Source: Liolophura sinensis
Taxonomy: Eukaryota; Mollusca; Polyplacophora; Chitonida; Chitonidae
NCBI RefSeq assembly: GCF_032854445.1
Contig: NC_088303.1
Coordinates: forward strand, 18,171,501-18,235,500
Direction: 5' to 3'
DNA length: 64,000 nucleotides
The notes under the pieces were generated by a model. The model did not search any database. It worked only from the letters and a program-made list of their open reading frames with translations, and was not told where the DNA came from. Below are positions 42,801 to 57,800 of this stretch, piece by piece; the stretch's first letter is position 1, and every line of letters starts with the position of its first letter. The translations under genes and the position numbers were made by a program.

Positions 42801-45800
42801 GGAATGTCATTAATCAATGCACTTTCCTCTGTATGGCAATCGTTTTAGGTCAGAATTACATGGCTAAGTCGTACAGGTGAGTTTCTACACAGCCTACCAC
42901 TGCAGACACTTTAATTACCATCTGAATTGAATTCTAAGTGAAGGAAAAAGGTGAGAAACTCGGGTGAAGTAGAGAATTACTGGCATACCTGGGCACAGAG
43001 AGCGGCTGATTCCCTCGTCAAGGCCAGGTGTGTTAACCAACATAGAGCACAGTATCCATTGATGAGACCCCAGGTATTTGTCCATTCAAAAGATCTTAAC
43101 GCTGTATGAGAAATGATGCGTATACACAGGTAAGCATGCAGTGTCACCTTCAAGCAAACATGGGCTGTGTGTGGGGTTGCAATATGACACAATTTCACAC
43201 TACACCAAGCTATAAATTGTACTATTCCACAAACACTGTAGATGACTTGCCAATGAAAGCCCCCTTGGTTGTCAGGACAAGCCCAGGTGATATTAAGCCT
43301 CCCCCCACCTGTAAGTCGGGGCCCCCAGGTACGGAGGCAGGCGTCCAGGTAATCTTGCACCGTCTTACAGGGCCTAACTCAAGTCTCTGATCAATAGCAG
43401 ATATTTGAAGGGGGCAGCTTTTGAGTTCGTTTACATACAGACTTAATTCTCCTTGCATGTCAGATGAGCAGGTATTAGCACCAGTATAGTACAGCTGTAC
43501 AGGTATGCTGCGACCTTGGACCACTTCAGACAAAACTCTAGCCTGCCTCTTGTCCCTGGCTACCTCACCTCTGACCTCTAACCTATGACCTTTGTGGACA
43601 GAAGATGATCTCTCACCTGGATAGCCTTGTCAGCAGCTTGTTCAGGTGGACAGGTGATCTGCACAGGTGTAATCACAGACACACTGCCACGTCAATCAAA
43701 TTAGTCTCTGATTAAACTTTTAAAATTGCACCAAAAAGTTAATAATAGGTTAAGAGGAAATACTTTCATGCCAAATGATGAATAAATTTGAATACAGTAT
43801 GGTCAGTAATTGGTAATTAATGATTACTCAGAAAGTACATATCACGGAGCTGTCAGAGAAACCAGGCAAGCTTTGTCTTAGCTTGTGTTAGGACTTGTGT
43901 CTAAACTCACAATCGAATTTAACTGCTGATTTTCATTTTGTCAAACTCTAACACAACTCTCATTATTAAAAACAAAACCTTAATGCAAGTCACAATTTTA
44001 GCGCAGTAAACTATTTTGGAGTCATGACTTGTTTCAGTGGCATTTAGAAGTTGGCACGAAAGTACACTAGACAAGGCATTGCTTTATCTTCCATGCAGAT
44101 ACTAGCATCGTTTGAAGTGAATGACATCATAACATAAAGTGCTTGCATATAACAAGTAGAGCTATAGGTGTCAACAGGTAAGAAAACAATAGAGTTATGA
44201 CATAATGCTGAGAGGAAAAGGAGGATTAAGGGGTAAGTTTAACTAGCTTAGGCTCGGTAGGGTGTGGTAAGGGGGAGTGTACTAGTTAGGCTCGGTGGGG
44301 TTCCGGGTCGGTTTGAAGGATTAGCAAGTTGTAGGCTGAGGGGAGATACATCTTGACAATAAACCAAGAAATTGTAAATCCATAAGCACTGCCTTGTCTA
44401 GTACATTTTGGAGGCAGTCTTGTGATCCTGGGGAGAGAAATCTCACCTACATTTCTGAGACCAAATATGCCATATAAATAACCGGAGTAAAAAAAAATTC
44501 TCATTAACACTTTTCTGGAGTGAGTAAACAGACTTCATGACAATGACTTTTTTTCTAAAGAAAGAGAAGTACCATGACTATTATCTAACTATTAACTCTT
44601 AAAACAGTCCACCTCATGCTAGTTCTGCTATGACATTTAGTCAAGAGCTTATGTCGAGGACATGTCAAAGGGTAGAGGTTAAATTTGCTCTCAGCACCCT
44701 TTTTTTCTTCACTGAAAAATTCCTGAGCGTGACAATCAAGACCAACCAAGTAAATAATAACCAAATATATTACAATGATTTATAATCATGGGGCCTGGAT
44801 TTCAATCGCCAGTCAAAGTGGCTCTGTAACTTATCTATAGGAAGAGTAGGTAGATATTTTATAGCTCTTTGTAGTACAACTTGCTGCAACAGCTAAAAAA
44901 AAACTCAGTAAAACAGGATAGGCCTTTTTATTTTATGTTTGGTGAATATAAAAAATTTAATAACATTATCTCATTTCATTGGCATAATAAAAACCTTATC
45001 TTTTCCCTTTTTTTTACTTAGGTAAAGATGGTATACATGTTTTTGATTTACATGTTATGTACACGTAAAGTTGAAATTGTTACACATTTCCTACTAATAG
45101 AAATCATAACTTCTTGAAAACAAAGACTATGTTTATTGCCTAGACAGGGTAAAAAATATACATTTATCTCTTGTTTACAACAGCTGATTGGCCGTTAATC
45201 ACCTTTCAGTCCATAAAAGTCATTTAATGGTCATTTAATAATCAACTGTCTCCAGTGTCACATAAACAGTTGCCCCCCCCCCCCCCTCCCTCCGATTACA
45301 TGCCATACATCCCATGATATTAGCGCCCCCAGTTGTCTGGCCACCACAGTGTCCAGCTAAGAATGTTTGTGTGTCAGCTCAGACCAGATCAAACGGCCAG
45401 TTTGGTTTGTACTGTAGTCCAACCACAAAGCTAATCTCCACATGAAAGAGGCTGTCCTCCTAGTGGAGGAAATGGCAGACAAAACCAGCTGTCAAAAGCA
45501 ATGACTGAGAGTTCGATTTACAAACACAAAGATAAAGTTTATTAAACTTTTTTATTGAACATTTGCCGACCTATGGTTAGTTTTGAAGTGTTTACTAGAA
45601 AGAAGAAAAAAAAAAAAGACACCAGGCTGGTTCAAAGACAAATGATTTGCAATAACAACCCTCTTGGAAGGTACCCTGTTAGCCTCTAAATGACCCATGG
45701 CATCATGGAGTTTACAATGGCAATACACCCATAAGGGTATCTATTGGGCCCCTTGGAAACATGGGGGCAGGGTTTAATTGGTAACAGATATAATAAAACT

Positions 45801-48800
45801 GTTCTAGAAGAGATTAGCTTTTTAGCTTGCAGGTTACAGATACTCAATTCAAGTAATTGGATCCAAGACTGCAGGCAAACTGAAGTAGCACTTACTGGGT
45901 ATTACTGCAACACACGCATTTTAAGTTATTGATACCCTACAAATATCTGAACTGATATTTTGCATCTTGTTAAAATATATAAGAATTTTGTCTGTTTGGA
46001 TAAAAATGAAAACTTTTCCCCCAGTGTTACTACCCACCCCTCTGGAGGTTACCAAGGTAAGAAAATGCTATGACTTCACTTGCAGCTCAAAAAAATGATG
46101 GCAATGCTTGGTTATGGCTATTTTTGATATGTTGCACAAAAATGTGCAAGCTGCATGTACTGGTATGGCATGGTACAACACGCAAAGTTAGAGGGTATAT
46201 ACTTCTGAGGTTGAAGTTGACAAATTTACTACATAAATAGTAAGGAAAATCAATGCGCTTGTGTAACCCTCAAGCTTTCAAATATGACAAGGTACTCACT
46301 TAAGTTCTGATATTTAACATTTCTTGAGTTGGTTTCATTCTTATGAGATGAAAGTCAACATTCTACAACCTGAATTGATTTTCAACTTCAAAATCAAATG
46401 AAAAACATTTCTAAGTCATATTTTTTAACAAAGCAAAACAGAGACCAACAAAAAATATCCCCCCCCCCCTAAATATGAGTCAATAGTGATGTCCAGTATA
46501 AAAAATTTCATGTACAAACCATCTAATCTTAAGTATCTCCATGTAAAAAACAAAAAAGTCAGGTAACACAAAATATGGTCGGCCAGGTAAGGTGAAGTAG
46601 AGGTACTTCACAAGCTGCCTGTGAGTGTGCGAGCCAGAGATAGGTAAGTGTCTCCCAAACAACCTTCACCAGAAGAGCCAGTCTCTGTTTACATATCTTA
46701 CCATTTCCCCCTACACAACTCCACATGGCTTGTTTACACAGACTGGGGGAAAAACATCTCATATCTCAATGAGTTGAGATTGAAAGACACATTCACATGA
46801 TACATGAACTAAAATCACTGGAAAATTATTCAGAATAATAATAAGCTTAAATCTGAGCAGATAAAATTCAGAAATTATTGAACTTTATTGTCATGGAAAA
46901 TTGCAGATAAATGACCATGCAGTATAATTTAGCAAGCATAAATAATAAAGATGTCTTGGGGTATCAAATCAACTTAGCTTGCCAGTAGTTTGCCAGTAGT
47001 TTGCCTGTGGTAAGCATGTGGTCTGGTGGTTGAAACCGTATGCACAGACTGCTGCAGTAACTTAGCACACAAAGGCTAAGGGAATCATAGTGGAATGCTT
47101 GAAGTCTGCTAAGGGTGTGGTTTGCTGGTGGACCACATGTTGTTACTGTTACAAGTTACAGTTATCTGATCACCCTTTCCACAGACCACTGCAGTAACTT
47201 AGCCGAAAAAATGCTGATAGTGTGTTAATGATGAGTCGAAGATGTGCTAGTTGTGAGTCTAAAGTTTGCTAGTGGTGAGCTAGTGGCACTTAGAAAGTTC
47301 TAAGGTTGGTTGGTGCTTAAGCACCAGTCTTGTTAATCAGCAACAGAATATTCAATATTTCCACATTATTTCCAAAAAAAGAAAAAAAAAAAGGGATATC
47401 TAAAATTAAGGAATGTGTTGAGCATAGCTGACATGCTCGCCTAATGACGGTTCCTCGATCTACACGTACATGTATACCAATACCTGTGTACATGTAAGCA
47501 AGGTTAGATAACATGTGTGTAGCATGTTTTTCTCATGAATTTGTTAACAAATCAAAATTAATCATTTGTCTTCATTGTCATTTCTTGAAAATCTACCTGC
47601 TGACATCTAGGTATATGCAAGGTTGATGTTAACTTACACAGAAAAGGATGGCAGGTGATAAATTATCTGTTAAACTTACTAGATAATGAAAGCACTTACT
47701 GAGGATTCCTGTACCGACTCATGCACTAGGAATTTGTCATGTTTGCAATGCACATGAATATATAAGATATGCTAGGGGCATACAGTTAAAAGTGTGTCAA
47801 ATGGTGTTGTACTAAAAACGTTGGCTATCTTAACTGTCCAGATTAACCCACATGCATGTAACAGGTAAGCCATCAAAGTGGCTGATTACTTTACAGGTAA
47901 GATGATTAGTTAAACATAAAAACAGTCAATTAGAAGGCAGATTAAGACAGGTATGTGGACATAAAAACACCACCACCTTTCACATTTCATACCACACAAA
48001 ATTACAGATATTATTCTCAGCATATATGGTATCAATTAACATCAGCATGAGTTAGTGACAAGTAAAACAACCATCTCTTAAACATCATCTTTTTTATCTG
48101 CAGAAAAATAAAATAAATAAAAACTTACCCAGTTTTACTGTTCAGGCCTTTCTTTTGATCAGAGGACTAATTCAGATGTCTTAATATTGAATTGTACACA
48201 TATTTTATCTTGATGGTACAAGAATATAATGCAAACAGTGCTATGGCATCAAAAGGCAAACCTTTCTATTCACTCTATCTCACACCTGTGTGACGAGACA
48301 GAATATGACAACACAGACAGACAATAACTGTGGTACCCAAACATATACATGTATCTGTCATAAGATGTGGTGTTACTTTTGATTGACAGCACAAAAGTAT
48401 AGGTACAAGTGAAAAGGTGCAACAGGAGACCAACTCAGGTATATTTAGTCTACCTGTTCAGCCTCAGGTAAAACAAATACTCTGTGACAGTTCCATCTGG
48501 ACACATTTAAAGATCAAAGACAGGCTTACGACTAAGTACCTGTCCAGAGTCTATACAATCAGGTCAGGGAGGTGAAGTTATTAATACGACGTGTTAGGCA
48601 CGGGTAAGCGGTTGATTTGACTGGCAGAATTCTAGGGGATTTTGATGGAGCCAGGAGTCCGGTAACGAGTTATTTATGCTCATGATGACAGTTCAGGTAA
48701 CAGGTAGATCATGACAGACACGCTGAGGTGGTCATGTACTTATCGCCGGTCACCCAGTGATAGTGTCCCACTGCCAGGACTCCAATGATAAAGCCACCAG

Positions 48801-51800
48801 CTGTGACGAAGGCTACATAAAAGTGAGTTGTGTCAAACTTAAACACACACCACTTCCCGCCATGTACATCCATGCTACTTAATATTTTAAATATAGGAGA
48901 AATTATTCCAAACGTGTATTTTTCAAGAAAAATATGAAAACAAACTCCTCTTAGATTTTGGTTAGACTGGCTGAGCTGAATGTTTCACTATTAACACCCA
49001 ACCACCACCACCTCCACCCCACCCTTCAAAAGAGGTAAGCAACTTAAGCCAAATAAAAAGAAAAACAGTAAATTTTTTAATCTAAATAAGTTCCTGAAGT
49101 ATATGCCTATAGTTTTCCAGAAGACAGAACACAATCAGGTTTGGAAATAAGCAAACTGAAGAAAACTGATTTTCTGTCATCTGTAAAATAATTATCCCAG
49201 TGTGTAAACATTTCCCCAATAAATTCTATCATTTGTCTTCAACTCTATAGTGACTGGGAATATGATTAAGCTTTTTAAATAAAGCTGACTAAAAGATTGA
49301 CAAAATAACTGATGCTATACAATACCAGATGAATGCCTGTGTAGCATAACTGATCACACAATACTGAGTACGAATCTCAGGTATTTATGTCTCTTCAAAT
49401 ACTCTTCATTAATCTCAGCTTGTGGCAGCACAATATCACTCGATGTGTCCATGCAGGTGTAAAGGACTCTATTTCAAGTAGACAGGCAAACTTCAGTTAA
49501 CAAGCAGTCTATAACAATCATCATATACGAAACTGAAACCAAAAACTTTAACAACATGAATTCACACCAACTCACCAGTTAAAACACAACACCAGATACC
49601 ATAGTATCAGTCAGTTCCAGCTGCATATAACTGTGTATGTTATTCCACTATACCAGGCATTACTGGGTCACTTTAAGGCTGCACTTGGAAGCAGTCGAGT
49701 TCATTTAGGAACTTCCCCCTCAAAAACACCTCACTAATGACTGCACGTTGCGCGCACCCAGAAACGAACTTAGATCTCAAATTAGCAAAAGTTTGGTGAT
49801 GTGACACGTTGTAGATAAAACACATCTGGGTGTAGGCCCTATCTTGTTTCTGACCTGGCTGCTCTCCACTTCACAGTCTCATGAGCTATACATTTACATA
49901 TGTGTAGCTTAACTTACATGCCTCATGCAGTAAGATTTAACTATGTTCACGGAATCATAAGTTATCTCCCTTTTTCAAAAACTTAACATACATACCTGTC
50001 TGTATCTATGTACAGGTATATGACTATGACAATGACAAATGTAGTTAACACAAATTTTGAATACATCTTTACATGTGCCTAACACTGAATTTTACAAGGC
50101 AGAGTTAAATCTAGATTCATTTAGTCCTCATTTGATTTAAAAAAACAATAATCAAAATTAAGGCTGATAAGGGAAAAGCTAAGTTCCATTGACAGCATTA
50201 TATTTAACAATGAGAGCAAGAGGCAAAAAGACCAATTAATTCTTTCTAGTTTAACGTGTAAGCATATACAATTATTTCATTACTTACATTTTGCAAACAA
50301 AATTTAAGAGAGAAATATCAATCACATTAAGCATCTGAGTCCAAAAGCAAACAAGGCTGATGCAGTGTCTATATCCCCCATGATGTAGGTATTCAAATTC
50401 ATCTTGTTGATTTTCCTCACAATTTATGCAGACTCACACCCAGACTAGTGGAAACCTGAGACAGGTAAGTCGTACAGGATTATCACTGTCACGTCAGAAC
50501 AAATCGAAACATACGAGAATGACTAGCCATTAGATTTGAATAGAATTTGATTTGAATTGGCCGGCTAGAACACCCTCAATCACCACTCCAGAAGGTACAG
50601 TACATATCCTAAAAAAGTATAAAATAATCATAATGACAAACAATCTGGCCAAATAATAAGTATCAAAATCTACTTTAAACTGAACATGTTTATGTTTCCA
50701 ACATTATTTCTTTCTGTATTTTAATGTGTCAGATTGGCATTTCAAGCGATGCCTAAGAATCACTCAGCGTGGCATGATGCCCCTTCCACAATACTGCATC
50801 CATTTCATGGCCATCAATAGGTGTTCAAGAATGCATTCAAGTACAGAGAGGATCAGGATTGCAGGTGGAGGAAACCAGGTAGAACCTGACCAGAAACCAC
50901 CACACACACTACATAGCATAAATACAGAGCGAAACCTTTGAGAGCCGAGTTCAGACACACCCTATTGGTCAATGTTGAGTAGATTCCTAAGAAAACCCAT
51001 CAGACAACTTTGCCAACAGAGACCTGTTTCCCAGCTGTAACTCCCATGCTAATATACTGAGAAGTGAATGCACATGAAATCCTATCCTCAATAGTTATAT
51101 GACCTAAAGCATAACCTATGACATAATCGATTGACATACTCTACAGGCTACCTCACCTCACGGGCATTGGTTTGACTTGGTATACTTCAGGATATTTTAC
51201 TATATGATTTCAGCCAATGAAATTGTATCAGAGCTCTTGTACCAGAGCTCTCTCAAAGAAATATGACCTCCTCACAACACTTCACCATTACAGGGTGATA
51301 CAAAAATTAAAAACAAACTAAACCTAATCTGACTTTTCACCAGTTCAAACAGGTTGAATACTTAATGTGGCTCTTATATTACCTGTACTTCTGTATAACA
51401 TTGTTATGGTGTTTCATTTTTCTATATCTTCCATGCAACTTTCGCACCTGCACAGGGAGGGCTTCAAATCTATGAAACATAGGAAGGTGCTGCATTCACT
51501 TAACAACTTAAATGGTAATAGAGACTTGACAGTGGAAATCTCTCTGGAGGCTACATAAGTACTGCAGTGAGTGTACCATGTCTACAATCAACTGATATTG
51601 AGATTCTTGGTTGTCCCACAAGAAACAATCAAGAAAAACCACAATATTAATTGTGTTCCCACAAAGTTAAGTCCTCACTGCAGCAATCCCAAAGATTAAA
51701 TTCATTAATTTACCCCATACTCAATATATTACAAAATATTTCACTTATAAAATGGTGGAAACTGGACAGGGAAATCCCACGACCATCAGCAGGTTGCTAG

Positions 51801-54800
51801 CAGACCTTCCCATGTATGACCAAAGACGAAGCCAGCATGAGCTGACCACACGGCCACAGTAACCCCCCACTACACTACACAAAGATTAAAATACACAATA
51901 AAAGACTTGCGCAGAAGATATATCTAAACAGTTTCACTTTTAGAGAAGGTTAATTGTGACCATACAACCAAACAGACAGAAGAATGTTGTCAAAGGAGTT
52001 ATAAATTTTCATACATGTGTGTTTTTGTTTCATAACTTTGTTAGGTGAAAAATACAAAATTTATATATAAACAAAGGTAATCAGGGTAATCATGCTGAAA
52101 TCTTCTTCAGAGTTGTAGCAGTAAGTCTGTTTCAAATCTGGGATATCAAACACAATACATAAATACAAGAGATGAAAGGATGAAAACTTCCGATTACGGT
52201 CAGGAGGAGTTAAACTCTAGTTCATGAAGCAATGCAGGGCAAGTGTAAACATCCCAGTACAAAATCTCAATATACACAGGTTTTTTTAAGGATGCACTTG
52301 AGCAGGAATGCCACAAATTGTTTGAGACTCACTCATTTATGGATCAATTCCCATTTATAGACACATTTAATACAACACACGTGCCTAAAAATACATGTAC
52401 CTGGCGCATACTAATGAACCTTACCTTAGACAAAGAGCTGGTAAGGTGGGTTGACAAGAGCTGAACTAGGTATCTGATTCTTAACACTTCACACTTGGAA
52501 TCAGTATACAGATTGAGTCTGAGGCCACTTAACACCTGTAATCCACACAGGTTAATTACACATCCAGGTGAAATGCCTGTCCACACAGGTAACCACTGCT
52601 CTAGGAATGAACAGCCATGGAGGAAGCTGGAAACCTGAGTTTGTCACAAGAGCCTAAAACATACGGTCAGAGTTAAAAACACTTGTAAAACGGGCAGGTG
52701 TAAATCCCGTCTGAGCCCCAGTTGACTGATCGGGCTGTTTTCACAGCACTGGTTTGTTAAGGTAAAGAATGTCCAGAATCTAAGAGAGTTACCCAGCAAG
52801 GTCATAAGATGACGGGCCACTTGGTGCCTTCTATTCAGTTTTCTTCATTAGTACAGGTTCTAGCATCTCTTTGATCCCTGCCATGTTACTTCATTACCTG
52901 ACAAGGTCATCACGCAAACCAAAGAGCACTAATTCTTTATCCGCATAGCAAGGAGTATTCATGACACAAGGGTCAACCTTTTGACTTTTTCAATTTAAAT
53001 TTTATAGGCTGTTTCAAAGTGAATTGACATTCTTGTCACGGGTACAACAATGTTTGCTCTTTTCTTAACCTGAGAATCTTAGTTGTACATAAATCAAATG
53101 CAAGTCTCTTGCTGGATGTCCCACACAAATATACATGTCAGGACTACTGTCATGATTACACTTTACAGCAAAACCACGATCTTCATGGGGTTAGCACACC
53201 CATTTCATAAGCAACTGTTTCAATCCCTGAGTCATAAACTACATGATGGTTCAAACCCAGCCTTGGAAAGGGAATTCTTAGACTCCCTGCTCTCAGTGTT
53301 GAGCCTTGGTCAACAACACTCATGGGGCTATTTATATAGTTTATAACACTCACTGAAGACCACTTGCCTACCACTAATGCATATCTGTATACCACAGATG
53401 TGGGAAAAATTCTGAAGTTATTTGTCCACAGTCGGTGATTTACCCACAGGCACTCTAGTTTCCTTCACCCATATCAATATTGTATAAGAGAAGAACTCCT
53501 GAGAATGGTGTCAAAGAACAATCAAATAAATGAAGATCAACAGACCAGCTTCCATCCACATTCATGTGGCGCCAAACAAACCATGCGGCTCTTCATTGAT
53601 TGGTGATCAGCTTGGTGGGATCAACCATGATCTGGCCGGCCAGCTGTCAGTATCCTCCAACTGGGCAGGCTATCATCAGGCTGTCTGATATCTTCAGCAG
53701 GGTGTTCCAGTGGTATAGTGTTAATCACTGGACACCACTATCATGTGACCAAAATTATATGTTAAGACCCCAAGCAAGCTAAGTCACATGGCAGAATGAT
53801 GAGACACATTCAAAGGCTTTAAACAGATGTCTAATAAACAACTGAATACAATTCAGAGTGAAATACGTGCACGCTGCATTTTAAAATATAACTCTAAACA
53901 GACAGAATATAGTGCTTGCTTCTAGCATTGAACATCATATGACTGATTATTTGGGTTTAATGTGAATTTAGTTGTACAGCAGATTGGCTTTGACAAAAGT
54001 GACCCTTTAGTCAAACAAAACAGGCAGTGCCTCGGCTCTGAGATTGCAGATCTAGATGAAACTTGTCAAAACAGTGCAAAGTTCATACAGACATCAAATG
54101 GATACTTACGCAAAGTATCTTATCAAAACTTGTCCAAATATATCACACAGACACATGTTTATACATCACAGAGATACATGTTCACAGATATCATACTGAA
54201 ACTTGTTCACACCGATGGAAGTAAATGCACTTGTACATGCACTTAACATGTACACTAAAACACCAATCAAATAAAATAAATAAATTAAATGGATATATAT
54301 GTTTATAAGATATATACATTATTTTAATTGGTGTTTTACGCTGTACTTGAGCATTATGCAGCATTATTGTGGGAGGAAACCGGGATTCACACTCAGCATC
54401 GTGTACACCACATTATAGTAGACTACAGTTCCACTTTTCTTGATTATGATCTTGGGGCTCAATATTAACTCACCCTAACATGCCTTGAATGTTTTCTGCA
54501 CCTCCGGGAATGCAACATCCCTAAAGGTGCCTGCAGTGTAAGGGGACAAGCTGTGAGCAAGGCTAGCCCGTGACAGTCCTTCCCTGTCCCAGAAACCATG
54601 TCCCTCACCCGCTGCTCTGCCATGACGGCTGAAGACATAGTGCCTATCCACCCCGGATTACCAGAATTCAGTCCTTAATCTGACTGTGTTCCGCAGGGAG
54701 CCTGTTTAATCCTGGAACATGTCCGGATTCCCGTTCTCTGTTTGCCTTTCTGACATAACAGAATTCAGCAGAATTGCGATTCGCAAAAAAAAAAAAAAAA

Positions 54801-57800
54801 AAGGGTTGGAGGACAGAGGTCAAGTTACATAACCAATAATACTGGCAACTTTCACTCCCATATTCCACAGGAAGCCTCCCAGATCTTGCCACTGTTAACT
54901 CTGCCAACCTCTCTACGACATGACAAACACCACTGTGATGATGCCCACAGATAAAAGGCTGTCGCCAACTTTCCAGCCTATCAGCCCCTTAAGTCTTTGT
55001 TCATCCCTTGGGATCATACAGGGGCCTGACTCACAACGACTTTGTCTTCACTCAAACTTTACCAAATTCTGAACCAATAAAGGTTCATTATTGAACATGA
55101 AAAAAAAATCAATGCCACGGAATAATGAACTCATAAGTGGATGAGACAGAGGACAATAGAGGCTCCACCCAAATAGAAGAGGGGCAGGCTGTGGCATGGT
55201 GGTGGGGGAGGGGGAGTGTCCCTGGGCAAACATCTGCCAGTACTAAAGGCACAGATGCACCCAGTCAAAACATTGCTTTACAGTTACATGGTCATCAAAA
55301 AAAAAAACAAAAACAAAAAAACACACACACACACACACTGTAAGGTTCAGCTAAGGAGGACTGTAAATGCTGTAAAGACAAACCTGAACTGACCTTACAC
55401 AGAGGGAGTAAGTCAAAAGTTGAAAACAAACACCATAAAAATTACCATTCGCAAAGCTTTTCAGCAAATTGGACAGTGCAAACAGCAACAACTGAGTCTT
55501 TAATATCTATAAGGTATATATACCGATATTCATATCAACTCAATGTTAACCACTTTTTCCAATACTACAACATGGGCTATCTAATCAGCTTGATAGGTTT
55601 ATTTCGTTTTGAAGTTTCCAGCCTCTATTCAAAATCCCAGTGTCAAAATGTGAAATAAACATCAAGTTTTCATCAGTGCATTTAATTAGTTGCTCACTGG
55701 TCATGCTAATTCGAAAGTTTCACACACAGCAAATGAGAACTACAAAAACATTTTAAACAATTGACAATTCTCTCCAGGCCAATGCATGATAAAACCAAAA
55801 CAATCACATAATCATGCAAATGACCTTTTTGTCTGTGCTTTTGTGTAAGGTAAGCACAAAACGAGTCTACTGTCCATATCTAAAGCACTGTCACCCCTAG
55901 CCACAAGCGTAATTATAACCAGTTTGATGAAAAATGATAACATTCATAAACAAGTCTTCATGGATTGAGGGTATACATGAATTCTTCAGAAAGATGCTGA
56001 ATAGTAAAGTATGCACATGTACAACTCTATCTAATACGGCAGTTAACCTGAATGTGGTTGACACAAATCTACTTGAATTAGCTACAAAGCTTGTTGTGCC
56101 GATCCAAAATCCTTGCCAGATTCTGAAGTGTTTTTTGTGTTTTTGTTTTTATATCTTAACAGACTTACAGTTTCACAAGTTTCAACCTTTTTAAATGTCC
56201 CTGAAACCAGTGTTCTCAGAAAACTGTGGTTTGCAGACAAATAATTTGCACAGTTTTATGAAACTTGCATCTCTTATGACACAAACTAATCATTTTTAGC
56301 AGAAATTCAACTGAGAAATGTTCTTTAGAGGTGGAAAAGGTTGATTTACAGTGACAGTGTTTTATTAACATGCAATGCTCAAAGATGGCAAGTTTTTGAT
56401 GAGAACTGCTTACAGCTTTCACATGTGTACCTGTAAGCTTTCCACATATTTGCACACACGTACTATTGTACATGACAAATTTTCATGAATCAAAAGTAGC
56501 ACTGATTGAATACTAATAAGTCAAGGCTTTGCACGCTGCTAAATGTAGAACAATGTGACTGAAAATCAGCCATGGTCTTTTAATTGACGATATTTAGGAT
56601 AATTACACATAGCCTACAGTTATTTCCCATTTCATAACAAAGGCACTTCAATTCTATATGGGCCTCCCTTCATTACTGACTTAATGACTCCAATGCCAGT
56701 CAGGCCAATTATCTAATACACTTGATATGCTTCACCGCTTCCTTTCAAAGAAGATCTACAATGTCATTGCTTAGTTTATCACCAATTTATCACTACTTCA
56801 TTGTTTCCAATACAATTTCAGCATTCTCTCAGATAATGAACAATACATTTCCCACATTTTTTACACATCTTTTTTAACTAACCTCTCTCATAATATTTTT
56901 CCTCTCTTTCAAACTGACAGTCTGAACAGGACAGTGTTACCATGTCAGTTGAGGTGACATCGCTTTATAAATAATGACATCTCTGTATAAATCATGACAT
57001 CTTTGTATAAATGCCATATTTACTGATTACAGGTCAAGATTATGAATAAAATTCAAAGTGATAGAAAGCTTATCTGCTGCTCTCAAATCTTGTCACTATT
57101 GGCTCAGTAATACTAACTACATATCCCGGTTAAATATTGCCATGTACACTGAATGAGTAATTATACACAAAGTATGTGGTTACTTCTCGTCTCAATGGTG
57201 GCTGCCGTCGTATAAGTGAAATATTCTTGAGTACGGCATAAACAACAATCACATAAATAAATAAATAAATAATACATGAATAAAATGGATTATGGATGAA
57301 ATAATAACTAAAAAATAATTAAGAATATCTATACCTAAATATGAACAATAAATAATGCTCTGGATTCCTGATAACCTTTACTTGACTTTTTTATCTGCTG
57401 AAGTGTTTTACACTGTACTGAACAATATTTCTGGAACAATGCCACCATCGTCCGGCCACAAAAACATGTAGAGTCGAATGAGCAAAAAACCTTCTTATAA
57501 GATTAAACAACATAAAACCAACTATAAAAGTAGCAGTTTTCTGCAGCTGAATGGTATCTCCTCAAGGGAGACAAGGGATATCAGATAAATATGCAGAACA
57601 CTAGCTATCAACCTATCAAAAAGCCACAGACTATCACAGGTTATTTTTCATACATGAAGACATCATCAGAGAAGTCTAACATTCACACAAACTTAAATAC
57701 CATCTTAATTTGGTAGGTTAACTTAAACAGGAACAAGATATTAAAAGAAACAAAACTTCTGAACTTGGCTCCTACCTTCTGAAGTTTGCGCAGCAATACG

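Larger units (their letters stand above)
36034..57775 (-). other. Intron 3-4 (21.7 kb)
   Basis: Largest intron. Contains the 40-bp minisatellite at 36.2-36.6 kb, element A copy 2 at 42.0 kb, the putative small membrane-protein frame at 48.7 kb, SINE-like copies at 50.8, 51.7, 54.3, 57.2 and 57.4 kb, C-runs near 40541, 45275 and 46459, and an A-run at 54785. 37-40 kb and 44-48 kb show nothing beyond low complexity. Confidence 0.75.

Noticed and set aside
42977-43360. 127-codon minus-strand frame with overlapping frames on both strands
   Set aside because: Region is locally GC-rich, which lengthens frames on both strands; no motif, no acceptor-donor pair in phase with the RhoGEF.
54475-54680. 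Possible two-exon minus-strand piece (DRHYVFSRHGRAA joined to GTFRDVAFPEVQKTFKAC, 78-bp GT-AG intron)
   Set aside because: No upstream acceptor or start codon in frame, a stop just upstream, no family recognised; too short to support.
54785-54803. A-run suggesting a processed pseudogene insertion
   Set aside because: No coding sequence or target duplication around it; similar A-, C- and G-runs are common across the window.
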